Below, piece by piece: positions 27,626 to 36,552 of a stretch of DNA of 64,000 nt. Under the pieces are notes generated by a model. The model did not search any database, was not told the origin of the DNA, and was given only the letters and a program-made list of their open reading frames with translations. The stretch spans positions 62,001-126,000 of the forward strand of contig JBEVTI010000009.1 of the NCBI GenBank assembly GCA_041156125.1. Reading direction: 5' to 3'. Position 1 is the first letter of the stretch, and each line of letters starts with the position of its first letter. The position numbers were made by a program, and so were the translations under genes. Source of the DNA: Paraktedonobacter carboxidivorans. Its GTDB lineage: Bacteria > Chloroflexota > Ktedonobacteria > Ktedonobacterales > Ktedonobacteraceae.

Positions 27626-28552
27626 ATGTCGTCTGCCATAGTTACGGCAGTTTTGATCACCCTGATGTTTCTAATCGTGGGTAGTTTTATATTCAGTGCG
27701 TGGTTAGCCCGCCAGCGACATATGCGAGAGCTTGGGGAACAGGACGTTGATATGGGGAGAACGACGGGTCGGATGATGGTGATGGTGCAATTGATGGATG
27801 GCTCGCTGGTGGGAATAGAAAATCAGATGCCTGTCAATGCGACAAATAAGTTGCCGCAGATTATACCCTCAGCCCATTTGCCGCATCACTGGTACAACCA
27901 GCAGCGCAGCATTGTTTCAATCGGACTGCTGATCATGTTGTTAATAGGCGTGCTCATTCAGACAGGAGCCGCGGGGGAGGTCTTCCAGACCATTCAAACT
28001 ATTTCCAAGCAGGCCGAGCAGACATACGGGACTGGCATTCAGCCGGCCTTTCAGCCACTGGCCTTTAGCGCCAGCTCGCGTATTGTGCGCGTGGACTCAG
28101 CGGCGGCGAATCAATATTCTACGCTGTATCAGTACCAGGTCTGGTCCTATTCTTCCTGTTCTGGTATCTCGATGGAGGAAGTGATAAATTCGTATGGGCG
28201 CCACTATATCGCTTCCGATGTCTTGCAGGTAGAACAGAACATGGGTATTTGGGACTCGTATAGTGGCCTGACGGCTGGTGAGCCTGGCATGGCCAGGTTG
28301 GCGAACTATTTTGGCTTTCAGACCAGTTCAACTCCCCCACGTACTCTGGCCGATTTGATCGCGGTTGCCAACAAGGGTTATCCGGTGATTGTAGGAAGCC
28401 CCGGTCATATTCTTGTGGTTAAAGGTGGCGATGCTACCTATGTGTATCTGGTAGACTCGGCTCCCGCGAACCGCACGGCCCTGACACACAATCAGTTTAT
28501 GGCTTTCTGGGATGGTTTTAGCGTGCTGGTCATGCCCCCTGGCAAGGCCTAG
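27626..28552 (+). CDS. Membrane-anchored C39-like peptidase
   Basis: About 308 residues from ATG 27626 with GGAGG nine bases upstream. Two hydrophobic helices (AIVTAVLITLMFLIVGSFIFSA near the start, and SIGLLIMLLIGVLIQTGAAG at about 105-125) flank a short soluble loop. The rest is outside and resembles papain-fold C39-like domains: candidate catalytic Cys in YSSCSGISMEEVIN, His in SPGHILVVKGG and Asp in YLVDSAP. Such domains often cut peptides or sit as inactive adaptors. Substrate unknown. It ends just before a MITE-like element. Confidence 0.8.
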   Translation: MSSAIVTAVLITLMFLIVGSFIFSAWLARQRHMRELGEQDVDMGRTTGRMMVMVQLMDGSLVGIENQMPVNATNKLPQIIPSAHLPHHWYNQQRSIVSIGLLIMLLIGVLIQTGAAGEVFQTIQTISKQAEQTYGTGIQPAFQPLAFSASSRIVRVDSAAANQYSTLYQYQVWSYSSCSGISMEEVINSYGRHYIASDVLQVEQNMGIWDSYSGLTAGEPGMARLANYFGFQTSSTPPRTLADLIAVANKGYPVIVGSPGHILVVKGGDATYVYLVDSAPANRTALTHNQFMAFWDGFSVLVMPPGKA

Positions 28553-28573
28553 AATCTTTGACACGTATAAGTT

Positions 28574-28780
28574 TTATTATGAGTCATCCCCAATTATTCT
28601 GGATCTTGTTGTGCTCGCAAAACAGCAGGAGTGCAGAGGACGGCCAGTCCTCTGACTGGGGGCCTGGGGGTTGTGCCCCATAAAACCTTTTTTGCTTGTT
28701 TTGCAGGTCGCCTGCGGCAACCTGCAAAACAAGCAAAGTGTTTGTCCTGCTTTGAAAAAAGCAGGGATCACTCATAATAA
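28574..28780. mobile_element. MITE-like element, copy 1
   Basis: 207 bp with terminal inverted repeats: TTATTATGAG at 28574-28583 matches the complement at 28771-28780, extending imperfectly inward (left GTCATCCCC; right end reads, on the complement, GTGATCCCTGC). It contains an internal 15-bp perfect inverted repeat (GCTTGTTTTGCAGGT at 28694-28708 with its complement ending 28734) and no gene. Its left end matches the right end of the element at 49887-50064. It lies between the C39-like gene and the L,D-transpeptidase gene, whose coding start is not disturbed. Non-autonomous, presumed moved by a transposase elsewhere. Confidence 0.7.
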
Positions 28781-28789
28781 TCTTTCCTC

Positions 28790-29911
28790 TTAGTAAATGA
28801 TCATTGGTGTGCTCATATCGACATAATCGTAAACCCAGGAGGCCTCAGTCGTAGCTATATTGACGCAGCCATGTGAGCCGTCGAAAGAGAACGAATCGCC
28901 GCTAGAGTCATAGTGCGGGAATTGCGTCGCGGGCCCATAGTCCGAACGCCACCAACTGTCATGCAGGAAATAGCCACCGCTGTGATAAAGCATAGCGTAA
29001 TGAATGGGCGTATCAGGATACCAGTAGGGAGAACCCTGGGGTTCAGTGGACTTAAAGATAGTCGGCGCCTGTTTGCCCTCAATCGTCCAGGAGCCTGGCA
29101 GGCTCGGCTTTTCCGGGCGACCTGTCGTCACCTGGAAAGCCTTGACCAGGCTACCCTGGTTATAGATGCGCATGGCTTGCTCGCTTAACGAAACCACTAC
29201 GACTTTCTGCTTGAGCGCGCTATATTGCTGCATAAGTTGCAGATCCGTCTTGTGAGAACTCTTCCAGGATGTGGAGTCGCTGGCATTCGCTTGATATGCC
29301 TGGAAATTGCTCAAAGAAGTGTTCACATCCTCAACAGTTTGCTGGTAATCAGTTAGATTTTTCGCGCTGTCCAGCCCATCCTGTACCCAGCCAGCCATAC
29401 CATCAAGGCCATATTCGTAGCCCATGTGGTAGGTTGTGTTATTGTAGCTGTCGTGATATGTGTGAGCCTTGCCCCAGGCAGAAACCTCTTGTAGCAACAG
29501 ATGTTCCTGAAACTCGGCCTCGTTTTTCAGCGCGGGAATCTGAATGCCTGTCGTGTGACTGCGTAAGATCTGCAGCGCGTTCTGAAACTCGGCAGTAGTG
29601 CGCGCTGAGTCCAGCATATGGCGATCGCTGAGCAGTTCCTGTGCGTAAGAGCTGGCCTGGCCATTATATTGCTGCATCAGCCCGATCCACTGCTGAAACG
29701 TTTGAAGCTGCAAATGCCCCTGAGTTCTAAGCGATGTATTAATCGCCGCAGGTGTGTGGATTATTGCGGTCTTAGGGCGCGTCGTCTGCGCGCCATTTGT
29801 GCTGCTGCACGCGTTAAGCAGGAGCAGACAGCAGAGCAGAGCAGCGGTGCAAAGACCCGCCTGGCATAGTCCAGCGCGCACTGGTGCTGGTCGCGATAAA
29901 GTGGATCGCAT
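28790..29911 (-). CDS. L,D-transpeptidase lipoprotein (YkuD domain)
   Basis: About 373 residues. A signal peptide ends with a lipobox (LLLLNACSS), so it is probably anchored to the outer face of the membrane. A helical region (about 50-235) precedes a YkuD domain: VVVVSLSEQAMRIYNQGSLV, then the active-site block SHGCVNIATTEA, with Cys as nucleophile and a His 13 or more residues before. YkuD enzymes make 3-3 peptidoglycan cross-links or attach proteins. ATG 29911 is preceded by AAGGGA; nine codons upstream is an alternative without a site. Only nine bases separate its stop from the MITE-like element. Confidence 0.9.
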   Translation of the reverse strand: MRSTLSRPAPVRAGLCQAGLCTAALLCCLLLLNACSSTNGAQTTRPKTAIIHTPAAINTSLRTQGHLQLQTFQQWIGLMQQYNGQASSYAQELLSDRHMLDSARTTAEFQNALQILRSHTTGIQIPALKNEAEFQEHLLLQEVSAWGKAHTYHDSYNNTTYHMGYEYGLDGMAGWVQDGLDSAKNLTDYQQTVEDVNTSLSNFQAYQANASDSTSWKSSHKTDLQLMQQYSALKQKVVVVSLSEQAMRIYNQGSLVKAFQVTTGRPEKPSLPGSWTIEGKQAPTIFKSTEPQGSPYWYPDTPIHYAMLYHSGGYFLHDSWWRSDYGPATQFPHYDSSGDSFSFDGSHGCVNIATTEASWVYDYVDMSTPMIIY

Positions 29912-30149
29912 GAGAATCGTTCCCTTCCATAGAGCCATGACACATGTTTCTGAGGCGTTTGGTCGTAATCATCTCTTTTCAGAATATCCCAGGAGTCGTT
30001 GATCTATATGTAGATGTATCACGTTGCATACATGTCTGGCGTTTCATCAGTGATTTTTTCTCTGCCGCTTCTGCTGGCTCGCGTTTCTAGTAGTAGCGGG
30101 CAAAAAGCTTGCATAAAAATGAGCGAAGTTGAGTCAGAGATGGTCACGC

Positions 30150-30199
30150 TATAAGTCATTGCTGATTTTGAAAAATCAGGACAAAACAGATTTTACCTC
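30150..30199. repeat. MITE-like end fragment
   Basis: About 50 bases clearly related to the left end of the element at 49887-50064: TATAAGTCATTGCTGATTTT here against TATGAGTCATGCCTGATTTT there, continuing through AAATCAGGACAAAACAG. No right end follows, so it is a decayed relic. Confidence 0.6.
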
Positions 30200-30311
30200 T
30201 ATATACTCGCTTTTTGGCTTTATTAATGCTATACTTTACGAATATTGTGGAATGCAAGCTAAGGTTATGCACACAGCCAGAGTAACAATAGCAGACTGAA
30301 GGAAACAGAGT

Positions 30312-30641
30312 ATGAACGAACAGATTCTTTATTGCCGGGACTGCGGTAGAGAATTTGCCTTTACGGTAGGAGAACAGGAATTTTACGCTCGCCATGAGTT
30401 GACCAATCTGCCTGGCCGTTGCCCTGATTGCCGGGTTGTTCGCAAGCAGAGCGGTAACGCGCAGGTGGGTGGGGATAGCAAGGCGCAGAATAATGGGGGG
30501 CGCACGCTTTATCCAGCGGTTTGTGCTGGTTGTGGTCGCACTACCCAGGTGCCCTTTCAACCCAGGCCGGGAGGCCGTCCAGTCTACTGCAACGACTGTT
30601 ATCAGCTCCAGCCGCGTGGCACTCAGCAGCGAGTACACTGA
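30312..30641 (+). CDS. Small zinc-binding protein, two CxxC-x17-CxxC-type ribbons
   Basis: 109 residues with two zinc-ribbon units: LYCRDCGREFAFTVGEQEFY ... RCPDCR, and AVCAGCGRTTQVPFQPRPGG ... YCNDC. This matches the CxxC-x17-CxxC zinc-ribbon family found in Chloroflexota and cyanobacteria, whose role is unknown. The ATG has GAAGGAAA at good spacing. A putative TATACT (30230) lies upstream without a good -35. Confidence 0.85.
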   Translation: MNEQILYCRDCGREFAFTVGEQEFYARHELTNLPGRCPDCRVVRKQSGNAQVGGDSKAQNNGGRTLYPAVCAGCGRTTQVPFQPRPGGRPVYCNDCYQLQPRGTQQRVH

Positions 30642-30676
30642 GAGAAGTGGAAGATTGGCAGTGGGTAGACGCGAGA

Positions 30677-31072
30677 TCACACTGGCAGGAAGAGCAGAAT
30701 CAGCACGCTCGCCGCGGCTATGGCCAGCAGAAGAAAGAAGCTTCCAGCCATGATACGCGAGGTGCGGTTAGCGCTCTGGTAACTATCGTAGCGTGGGCGA
30801 AAGGCATTAATCGATGTGCGTAGCGTGATGCCACCCAGAATGAGTAGCAGCAGGGCATCGCCGATGCGAGAGGCAAGCGAACCGATGAAAATAGCGAAAA
30901 TGATGCCGATCGCGCCAAAGGCGAGCATAGCGCCAAAGATGGCTACGGCGGCCACCCCGATAAACAGTGCCTCATCAAATGCGCGCGCGATCAGCCGGGG
31001 CATAATTCTTATCAGCAGAAATAGCCCAACGACATAGGCCACCAGACAGCCAAGGGTGATCAGCCATAGCAT
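30677..31072 (-). CDS. Small multi-pass membrane protein
   Basis: About 131 residues with four hydrophobic segments (LMLWLITLGCLVAYVVGLFLL, ALFIGVAAVAIFGAMLAFGAI, IIFAIFIGSLASRIGDALLLLILGG, and the C-terminal FFLLLAIAAASVLILLFLP). A TTG five codons upstream extends the frame, but GAGAG precedes the ATG used. The short distance (about 70 bases) from the kinase gene on the same strand suggests they are co-transcribed. No family recognised. Confidence 0.7.
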   Translation of the reverse strand: MLWLITLGCLVAYVVGLFLLIRIMPRLIARAFDEALFIGVAAVAIFGAMLAFGAIGIIFAIFIGSLASRIGDALLLLILGGITLRTSINAFRPRYDSYQSANRTSRIMAGSFFLLLAIAAASVLILLFLPV

Positions 31073-31142
31073 AAGTAATTCTCTCAATCCATTGCTTAAT
31101 GCGCTAACTACTCTAACGATTCAACAGTGACAATTAGTACCA

Positions 31143-32495
31143 TCAAAACGGCCACCAAATTTGATGCCATAAGAAGAAGATGATGATGGGCAGTAGTCCG
31201 ATAAGTATGCCCAGGCGTAGCGCTTTTTGCGCGGGCTTCTGCACGCCTACAATTCTGCGCGCCAGTTTTGAGATCGAGCGACCAAAGATTAGCACGCAAA
31301 TGACGATCGAAGTTATCCAACTGCTCTGGAAGCCATTCACGATAAAGAGTGCGAGAAACAAATTCATTATGCTGACCAGGAGCAGGCCCAGCCAGAACGA
31401 GCGTAATCCCTGGCCCTGGCTCTGAACCTCTTCCAGGCGTGTCTCTACCCGGCGCATGGACCACGGGCGGTGGTTCGGCGCGGGTGAGAGCATATCGTCG
31501 AGCAGTTTGCGCATCGCGCGCGTAGGTTGCCTGGGATTATAAGTTTGCTCTCCCGCGCGCAGTTCCTGGGGATCACGCCCTGTCAGCAGCGTTTGCAGGG
31601 TCGCGCCCAGCCCATAAATATCTGAGCGCTGATCGGTCTGGGAGCGGCCATATTGTTCTGGTGCCGCGAAGCCTGGGGAGCCGAGCGGAGTTGTATCTTT
31701 CTTTTTGTTTGGCGTATAATTGCGCGCGATCCCAAAGTCGATCAGGAAGAAGTCATGCTGGGACGTGAGCATGATATTTGACGGCTTGAGGTCGCGAAAG
31801 ATCACTGGCGGATTGGCTTCGTGCAGGGTGTGCATAAGATGTGCGATGCCCCTGCCAAGCGCGATAGTCTCTTCTTCATTGATATAGCCACCGGGCTTTT
31901 TTTTCAGGTAATCTTCCAGTGTCTGGCCCGGAATATATTGCATAATCAGGTACCAGTTTTCCGCATCGGTCAAATGCTCGTAAAATGCTGGCACGCCACT
32001 CATATTTTTGAAGCGCGCCAGCATAGTCAATTCGCGGTTAAACGTTTCGGTAGCATCAATGATCTGGCGTGGAGTGAGCGCGCTCAACTGAATGCGCTTG
32101 ATCGCGACATCGCGGTGCCGCGCATTCAGATCTACTGCTCGATAGACCACAGAGAAGCCGCCGCGTCCGATCTCTTGTTCAATCTTATAGCGCCGGGCCA
32201 GTAGCGTGCCAGGGAGGAAATCGCCTGACGGGTTGGTAGCGCCATAGGGTAGAAGCGATTCCACCAGCGGGCGTTGGCTGCTGCCGCTGAAAAGCGAGCC
32301 AGGAGTCACTTCAAGCACCGGAGCAGGTGTGATAGTGATAGGCACAATTGGTGCCTGCGTGCTGCTGATGCTGCTGGGGGTTTGGGCCAGGGGATGCTGG
32401 CAAGCGGAACAATGGCTGGCCTCCAGATCATTAGCCAGTCCACATTCTTCACAAAACTGCACCATGGATGAGTGTTGCATTGACATCGCTTTCAT
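31143..32495 (-). CDS. Zinc-ribbon Ser/Thr kinase with C-terminal membrane helices
   Basis: 450 residues. Zinc ribbon FCEECGLANDLEASHCSACQ at the N-terminus, a kinase domain from about 100 (IGRGGFSVVYRAVD, VAIKRIQ), catalytic IFRDLKPSNIML with Phe in place of the HRD His, LIDFGIARNY, and the activation segment SPGFAAPEQYGRSQTD, almost the same as in the WD40 kinase. The C-terminus has three hydrophobic helices (about 365-445), placing the kinase on the cytoplasmic face with no sensor domain outside. Several ATGs crowd the N-terminus and no clear ribosome site picks one. Confidence 0.9.
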   Translation of the reverse strand: MKAMSMQHSSMVQFCEECGLANDLEASHCSACQHPLAQTPSSISSTQAPIVPITITPAPVLEVTPGSLFSGSSQRPLVESLLPYGATNPSGDFLPGTLLARRYKIEQEIGRGGFSVVYRAVDLNARHRDVAIKRIQLSALTPRQIIDATETFNRELTMLARFKNMSGVPAFYEHLTDAENWYLIMQYIPGQTLEDYLKKKPGGYINEEETIALGRGIAHLMHTLHEANPPVIFRDLKPSNIMLTSQHDFFLIDFGIARNYTPNKKKDTTPLGSPGFAAPEQYGRSQTDQRSDIYGLGATLQTLLTGRDPQELRAGEQTYNPRQPTRAMRKLLDDMLSPAPNHRPWSMRRVETRLEEVQSQGQGLRSFWLGLLLVSIMNLFLALFIVNGFQSSWITSIVICVLIFGRSISKLARRIVGVQKPAQKALRLGILIGLLPIIIFFLWHQIWWPF

Positions 32496-32808
32496 CTATC
32501 AGCCATCAGTTGGCGCTGGCGGTACGTATCGCTTTGCCAGAAGCGGTATCGCGTTCATATGCAGGCACAACCGGTGAAAAGTCGTAACAAGAGCACATAT
32601 CTTCTCATACAAATTATAGCAGGAAACGTCCTGCTGGAGAAGATACTTCCCTGCTTATTTAGAATAACGTTGGAACTGGTCAGAACTTCAAACGCTAGTT
32701 CTTTCTCGTTTTTCAGGGGAGACAACCTATGAAGAATGCTGGCGCTTGCCGCGTGCGCGGGGGAAGTCGCTCTATCCAGAAATCCCTTCGTGCGCTCAAA
32801 CCTGGGGA
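32496..32808. other. Intergenic region between kinase and methyltransferase remnant
   Basis: No gene recognised. A 27-codon plus-strand frame with an AGGGGAGA site (ATG 32730) overlaps the end of the methyltransferase remnant and has no other support. Confidence 0.35.
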
Positions 32809-32982
32809 TTAGTCTGGCTGTTCAGAGAAGACGCCACCCATGCTCAGAGTCACCATATGATCCTGAGCGAGGAGGCGTGCGAGTTCATCCTGATTTTCTC
32901 GCTCCTGGACAACATAGGTACCGGGGTGTTCGACTCGCTTGAATTGGTAAGTCTTTCCAGGCTCAGGTTCATTTGTTGTCAT
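32809..32982 (-). pseudogene. Truncated class I methyltransferase, N-terminal fragment
   Basis: 57 codons from ATG 32982, behind an excellent GAGGAGGAG site, read TYVVQERENQDELARLLAQD then SMGGVFSEQPD before a TAA. This closely matches the N-terminus of the intact methyltransferase at 36553-37431 (TYIVQDRSNQDELSRLQTLD, GMGGILSEQPD). The SAM-binding half is missing; only faint out-of-frame similarity follows. So this is a 5-prime fragment of a paralogue that kept its translation start. Too short for ordinary gene callers. Confidence 0.75.
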
Positions 32983-33310
32983 ATCTCCTCCTCAGCTCCT
33001 TGACGCTAAGACGCCTGCATCGGTACGTCGTAGACTGTATTGAATGAAGCTATTTCCTGTACTGTATCATGTACCCGCATGCAATAGCAAGCACACGAAA
33101 CCAGGCAGGGCTGTCTCTGCATAAGCTTCTATAAACTGATCTATTTGAACGTACTGCCATGTCCCTCCTCAGAGGGTTCGAGCCATGCTGGAGTTTCTGA
33201 TTTTCCATTAGCAAGCTACAGCTTTTTCCGCGCATTTTTCTCCACTTTAGCACAATTATTGTTGGTGTAGAGCGCGATACGTTCCAGACAGCTAGAGAGA
33301 TAAATGGTGC
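32983..33310. other. Intergenic region
   Basis: Between the methyltransferase remnant and the homocysteine methyltransferase. Contains short reading frames without ribosome sites and a small CCCTCCTCAGAGGG hairpin (33162-33175). Nothing else seen. Confidence 0.35.
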
Positions 33311-34213
33311 TCAGGCTTTTTTGTCAAGCAAATCACGCAAGGCGCGGATATAGACCGGCGTTGTCCCACAGCAACCGCCAATAATTTGCGCGCCAGCGAC
33401 CAACCATTGGGACGCGGCCTGCATGTACGCGCGCAGGTGTTGTTCTCTGGCCATTTTCCAACCTGACTCGGCATCTGCCAGCCCATCTCCCTGAGCATAA
33501 ACGCTGCTGGGTAAACTGGTTATGGAGCGCAAATGCCTGACGACGCTCGTGGCAATCTCGCTTGAAACGCAGTTGACACCAATAAACAGCGGCTGGCAAG
33601 GCTCAACTGCTCGCACCACTGCCTCTAGCGGCTCCCCACTGAGTAGAGCTAGCGCGTCATTGCAACAAAAACTGACGGCAAAGGGCAGTTCACTTTGCTG
33701 AGTTGCTCTGACTCCTGCCAACGTTTCTCGCGCGCTAATCATGGTTTCCAGCAGAATGAAATCGACATGCTCCTGCTTCAACTGTCCCACAATCTCAGCG
33801 TATTCGGCCTCTATTTCAGATTGCGGCGGAGTTAGTGTAGGCGCATAGCAATCCTCCAGAGGCGCGATTGAGCCAGCGATAAAAATAGCGCGCTCTGTCT
33901 GAGTGCCGGCCCTGGCCTGGTGCGCCAGCGAACAGGCCAGCGTGGTCGCGTGGGCTGCCTGATCAGCGATACCTCTGGCGGCGAACGCTCGTCTGGTTGT
34001 CCGAAAAGTATCGCTAATGATAATCTCAGCGCCCGCTTCCAAATAGTCTGTGTAAATCTGCAGAACCACCTCAGGATGAGTCAGAAGCGCCTCGGCTGAC
34101 CAGAGTGGGAGAGTAGTTGGAAAGCCGCGTCGCTCAAGTTCCGATCCCATGCCCCCATCCATGAGTATGTGTTCTCCCGCAGCCAGGCGTTGTTTTAGTG
34201 TGGCTACAGCCAT
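33311..34213 (-). CDS. Homocysteine S-methyltransferase family protein
   Basis: 300 residues. Barrel signatures: MDGGMGSELERRGF at the start, EIIISDTFRTTRRAF, and the zinc-binding cysteines in VNCVS and GGCCGTTP. The family moves a methyl group from a donor such as S-methylmethionine or SAM to homocysteine, giving methionine. Whole length and all three zinc cysteines are present, so it should be active. It stands alone; a gap of about 100 bases and a long perfect hairpin separate it from the gene upstream on the same strand. Confidence 0.9.
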   Translation of the reverse strand: MAVATLKQRLAAGEHILMDGGMGSELERRGFPTTLPLWSAEALLTHPEVVLQIYTDYLEAGAEIIISDTFRTTRRAFAARGIADQAAHATTLACSLAHQARAGTQTERAIFIAGSIAPLEDCYAPTLTPPQSEIEAEYAEIVGQLKQEHVDFILLETMISARETLAGVRATQQSELPFAVSFCCNDALALLSGEPLEAVVRAVEPCQPLFIGVNCVSSEIATSVVRHLRSITSLPSSVYAQGDGLADAESGWKMAREQHLRAYMQAASQWLVAGAQIIGGCCGTTPVYIRALRDLLDKKA

Positions 34214-34317
34214 AAATTGTCAACCTCAGTCTGCAAAAAACCTGGCATCAGTATATCATAGCTAGCCTGCTCGCAAGTGCAGAGCTTCTCTGTTTACCTT
34301 TATAAATAAAGTGCCTC

Positions 34318-34386
34318 GTTGCCAAACAGCAAGAGGGATTGCCTCAGCGTACCGCGCCGAGGCAATCCCTCTTGCTGTTTGGCAAC
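34318..34386. terminator. Perfect 28-bp-arm hairpin
   Basis: GTTGCCAAACAGCAAGAGGG and the next eight bases (34318-34345) are perfectly repeated, inverted, at 34359-34386, with a 13-base loop. It begins 10 bases past the stop of the minus-strand gene at 34397-34840. No long T-run follows. A terminator role is inferred from location. Confidence 0.7.
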
Positions 34387-34396
34387 AAAGGAAATG

Positions 34397-34840
34397 CTAA
34401 GCTTCGCCGGTTTCCGGCGAGCCGCTAGCCTGTGTGCCGCCCTCTGATGCTTGCTCCTGAGAGGAGCCGTAGATGATCTCGGCCAATTCTTTGTGCGAGC
34501 GATCGAGGAAAGCGCGCAGGCGTGCCAGGCGCTCTTTGTCGTTAAACGCTCCCCGGCTGGCAATTGCGAAGAGCCGGGCAACCTCAGCCGCTTGAACACG
34601 TAGTGCGAGCAACTCTTCCGGTATATTCCATGGCCCCCAGGCGCGTCCTCCACCAAAGAAGGGACCACGCGGACCACGCCTACCGTGATGATGTCCCGGA
34701 CCATGGCCCCAGCTGCCTCTCCAACCCTGTTGCGGACCACCAGCCCCCTGCCCTTCGCGCTCCATCCATGGGGGCGTCCAACCTTGCCAATTCGCGTTAC
34801 GTACTTCCTCGTCAGGTCGTTGATTAAATTCACCAAACAT
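34397..34840 (-). CDS. Gly/His/Trp-rich protein with helical domain (hypothetical)
   Basis: 147 residues from ATG 34840 with AAAGGAG nine bases upstream; a longer frame-open start runs through AT-rich promoter-like sequence and is rejected. The first 85 residues are low complexity (GHGPGHHHGRRGPRGPFFGG), followed by a helical domain NIPEELLALRVQAAEVARLF and ending in acidic low complexity. Similar His/Gly-rich segments occur at the N-termini of PadR-type regulators, but no winged helix is seen. Metal binding by the His cluster is possible. Function unknown. Confidence 0.7.
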   Translation of the reverse strand: MFGEFNQRPDEEVRNANWQGWTPPWMEREGQGAGGPQQGWRGSWGHGPGHHHGRRGPRGPFFGGGRAWGPWNIPEELLALRVQAAEVARLFAIASRGAFNDKERLARLRAFLDRSHKELAEIIYGSSQEQASEGGTQASGSPETGEA

Positions 34841-35097
34841 TATTTTTGCTCCTTTTAACGGGGGAAGAGCCCCACGATATATCTTCTTATTGCTAATTAC
34901 GATATATCGCATTGAAGGTTGCAAAAAAGCAAGCAATTCTGGGCGAACTTTTAGAACTGACATTTTCTTTGTTTGCGCAAAAGATATTTGGGTTTGGGAG
35001 TCGGCTGTCGATTCTGGCGTATGCCATTCGTCACTATCACGCAAAGACAAAATGCTTTGTCTTGCTGAGTGATCACTATAAAGAAAGAGGAATAACT

Positions 35098-35421
35098 ATG
35101 GCGAATTTTGTTTTGCTTTACAGCGGTGGTAGCGGTATGGCCGAAGATCCAGCTGCGTTGGAGGCTGCCAATCAAGCCTGGGGCATGTGGTTTGGCAAAC
35201 TTGGCGGCGCCCTGATCGATGCAGGCCAGCCATTCGCACCTGCCGTTAAGAGCATCAAGAGCAACGGTAGCGTCATCGATGGCCCGATCGGTTCAATGTC
35301 CACTGGCTACAGCGTTCTGCAGGCGGATTCATTGAGCGCAGCCGTTGAGCTTGCCAGGGACTGTCCGATTTTTCTGACTGGTGGCGATGTTAGTGTATAT
35401 GAAGCACTTCCAATTATGTAG
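35098..35421 (+). CDS. YCII-related domain protein
   Basis: 107 residues from ATG 35098 (AAAGAGG upstream; a longer frame-open start is in non-coding-looking AT-rich sequence). It begins ANFVLLYSGG and has the DGPIGSMSTGYSVLQADSLSAAVELARDCP stretch split across the YCII/DGPF dimer fold (the DGP motif is present, then the A-x-x-L-A-x-x-CP ending). YCII-like proteins are small dimers, some peroxidase- or dehydrochlorinase-like; many partner ECF sigma factors. No sigma gene is adjacent. Divergent from the His-rich protein. Confidence 0.85.
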   Translation: MANFVLLYSGGSGMAEDPAALEAANQAWGMWFGKLGGALIDAGQPFAPAVKSIKSNGSVIDGPIGSMSTGYSVLQADSLSAAVELARDCPIFLTGGDVSVYEALPIM

Positions 35422-35436
35422 CTAGCCACGTTCAAC

Positions 35437-35474
35437 GCGGGTAGCCCTGGCGAACAGGGCTACCTGCCCCGTTT
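35437..35474. terminator. Hairpin terminator after the YCII gene
   Basis: GGTAGCCCTG (35440-35449), five-base loop, CAGGGCTACC (35455-35464), followed shortly by GTTTT. It lies between converging genes, so it could serve the YCII gene. Confidence 0.6.
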
Positions 35475-35513
35475 TAGCATGAACCATGCCCGTTTTGTAA
35501 CATATGACTTGAC

Positions 35514-36485
35514 CTATGTCTGGGCATTGCTCGTATTTTTTGTCGCGATCTCTATGATTTGCTCAGCCAGTTGCAAGAGTGCCTCGCGCAGTTCAGGGGG
35601 AGAGTGAACGGTGAATGGCAGGTTCAGTCCCACGAGAAAGCTTGCCATGGTTGGCAGGTGATTGTGATGGGCCTGGAAGAGGATACCGCCAGAAGTAGCA
35701 GTCAGCTTGCCATAGTAAGCGGGAATTTTCTGTTGCACGGCGTAAATACTCGCCTGAAACTCAACCTCCACCTGCCAGATAGCGGGGATTGTGAGCAAGT
35801 ATTTGCGTATATACTCCTGGCAATCAAAATCCTCTATACGTTCAAAAGTTGCGGGGAGGGATTGCATCTTCTGTATACGATCAAGGCGAAATGTGCGCAT
35901 CTCCTGGCGTAGACAGCAATACGCCACGACATACCAATGCCCGTTCCAGCCAGCAATTCCATAGGGTTCCACTTCGCGCTGTGAGGCCTGGTTATTGTAG
36001 CTTATGTAGTCGATAGCGATGCGCTGGTGCCCCTGAACTGCCTCGCTAATGCTCACGAGCAGCGAGGCAGTTGGCCGCGTCTCTTGCCGGTGCGCTGAGA
36101 TAAACATATGCGACGAAATGGCCTGGAGTCGTTCGCGCCCCTTGAGAGGAAGCACGCGATAGACCTTGGCCAGCGCGCCTCCCACCGCCATGGAGGGGAG
36201 ATCGACTTCCAGCCAGGGACTGCCCAGCAGGCCCAATACGATAGTGGTTGCTTCCTCTTCAGTAAAGAGTAAAGGTGGTAGTTTAAAGCCTGGGCGTAAA
36301 CGATAGCCGCCGCCGGGTCCGCGCATGCCCTCCACTGGCATGCCGATCTCCTGCAACATCAAAATATAGCGCCGTACAGTACGTGGCTCAACCTCCAGGC
36401 GGCTCGCCAGTTCTTCTCCGCTTAAATGCGCGTGGATTTGCAGCAATTCCAGGATAGTCAACAGGCGTGTCGTTGGATGATACAT
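35514..36485 (-). CDS. HTH/WYL-domain transcriptional regulator
   Basis: 323 residues. Helix-turn-helix LSGEELASRLEVEPRTVRRYILMLQEIGMPVEG, a characteristic GPGGGYRL wing, and a WYL domain (EPYGIAGWNGHWYVVAYCCLRQEMRTFRLDRIQKMQ) with the WY and FRLDR positions conserved. It is the second regulator of this class in the window, and only distantly like the one at 21748-22710. No good ribosome site precedes the ATG. It follows the methyltransferase gene on the same strand after 67 bases, so the two could be one transcript. Confidence 0.9.
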   Translation of the reverse strand: MYHPTTRLLTILELLQIHAHLSGEELASRLEVEPRTVRRYILMLQEIGMPVEGMRGPGGGYRLRPGFKLPPLLFTEEEATTIVLGLLGSPWLEVDLPSMAVGGALAKVYRVLPLKGRERLQAISSHMFISAHRQETRPTASLLVSISEAVQGHQRIAIDYISYNNQASQREVEPYGIAGWNGHWYVVAYCCLRQEMRTFRLDRIQKMQSLPATFERIEDFDCQEYIRKYLLTIPAIWQVEVEFQASIYAVQQKIPAYYGKLTATSGGILFQAHHNHLPTMASFLVGLNLPFTVHSPPELREALLQLAEQIIEIATKNTSNAQT

Positions 36486-36552
36486 AGTAGCAACCGTTAA
36501 TAACCCTTTTCTATGCCCGCGAAGAGGTCTGATCTATGATGTCACTGCCTGC

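Noticed and set aside
32730..32813. 27-codon frame with a good ribosome site
   Set aside because: Opposite strand to the methyltransferase remnant; no other evidence.
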